From assembly GCA_031287395.1 (NCBI GenBank), contig JAITTA010000281.1:1-12342 (forward strand): 12,342 nt of DNA, given 5' to 3'. The notes under the pieces were generated by a model that was given only the letters and a program-made list of their open reading frames with translations, was not told the origin of the DNA and made no database searches. Position numbers and translations under genes: made by a program. The DNA is from Dysgonamonadaceae bacterium (lineage in GTDB: Bacteria > Bacteroidota > Bacteroidia > Bacteroidales > Azobacteroidaceae). This document shows, piece by piece, positions 12,315 through 12,342 of the stretch. The stretch's first letter is position 1; each line of letters opens with the position of its first letter.

Positions 12315-12342
12315 TATAACAATGTATAACAACGTATAACAA
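12315..12342. repeat. 10-bp tandem repeat at the right edge
   Basis: Units TATAACAATG, TATAACAACG and a partial TATAACAA run off the window end, about 2.8 copies with a 10-base period. The total copy number cannot be known from this window. Confidence 0.6.

Noticed and set aside
11986..12342. Minus-strand open frame sharing a KVNARF peptide with a plus-strand frame ending at 9635
   Set aside because: The shared peptide comes from a nucleotide repeat, and most of the frame is antisense to the flavodiiron gene.

Overview
Organism: the window looks like a chromosomal segment of an anaerobic Bacteroidales bacterium, genus not resolved. The evidence is the TAnnTTTG-type promoter -7 boxes, weak or absent Shine-Dalgarno signals, AT-rich spacers, short-period intergenic repeats, and protein sequences of Bacteroidetes flavour (a YfbK-type VWA/DUF3520 protein, Lgt and a flavodiiron protein). 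|| Layout: bases 1-651 (+) hold the C-terminal part of a VWA/DUF3520 protein. It converges on a nine-gene minus-strand operon (9530 down to 728). In transcription order this encodes glutamate mutase small subunit GlmS, its reactivase GlmL, glutamate mutase large subunit GlmE, 3-methylaspartate ammonia-lyase, an AtuA-family (DUF1446) protein, a DUF4387 protein, a P-loop NTPase with a C-terminal region resembling the alanyl-tRNA synthetase second additional domain, and the alpha and beta subunits of a class I Fe-S hydratase (fumarase/mesaconase type). A 478-bp divergent spacer (9531-10008) separates this operon from lgt (+) and a flavodiiron protein gene (+). Repeat-rich spacers lie after lgt and at the right edge. 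|| How the genes work together: the operon encodes the methylaspartate route of glutamate fermentation nearly in reaction order. Glutamate is rearranged to (2S,3S)-3-methylaspartate (GlmS/GlmE with adenosylcobalamin, maintained by GlmL). Methylaspartate is deaminated to mesaconate, which the class I hydratase most likely hydrates to citramalate. Citramalate lyase, the last step to acetate and pyruvate, is not in this window. Catalytic residues of GlmE, GlmS, methylaspartase and the hydratase all appear intact, so the pathway looks functional. || Least-explained part: the three genes between methylaspartase and the hydratase (AtuA-like, DUF4387, P-loop/SAD-like) have no assigned step in the textbook pathway, yet they sit inside the operon with 14-18 bp spacings. 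They are the best candidate for an undescribed module. A second item is the glmS leader. It contains an imperfect hairpin with a tandem G-A internal loop, followed by a 7-bp inverted repeat that would bury the glmS start codon. Part of this leader recurs at the right edge of the window. No cobalamin riboswitch was recognised upstream of this B12-dependent operon. || Limits: everything was read by eye. No homology search, folding calculation or genome-wide repeat count was run.
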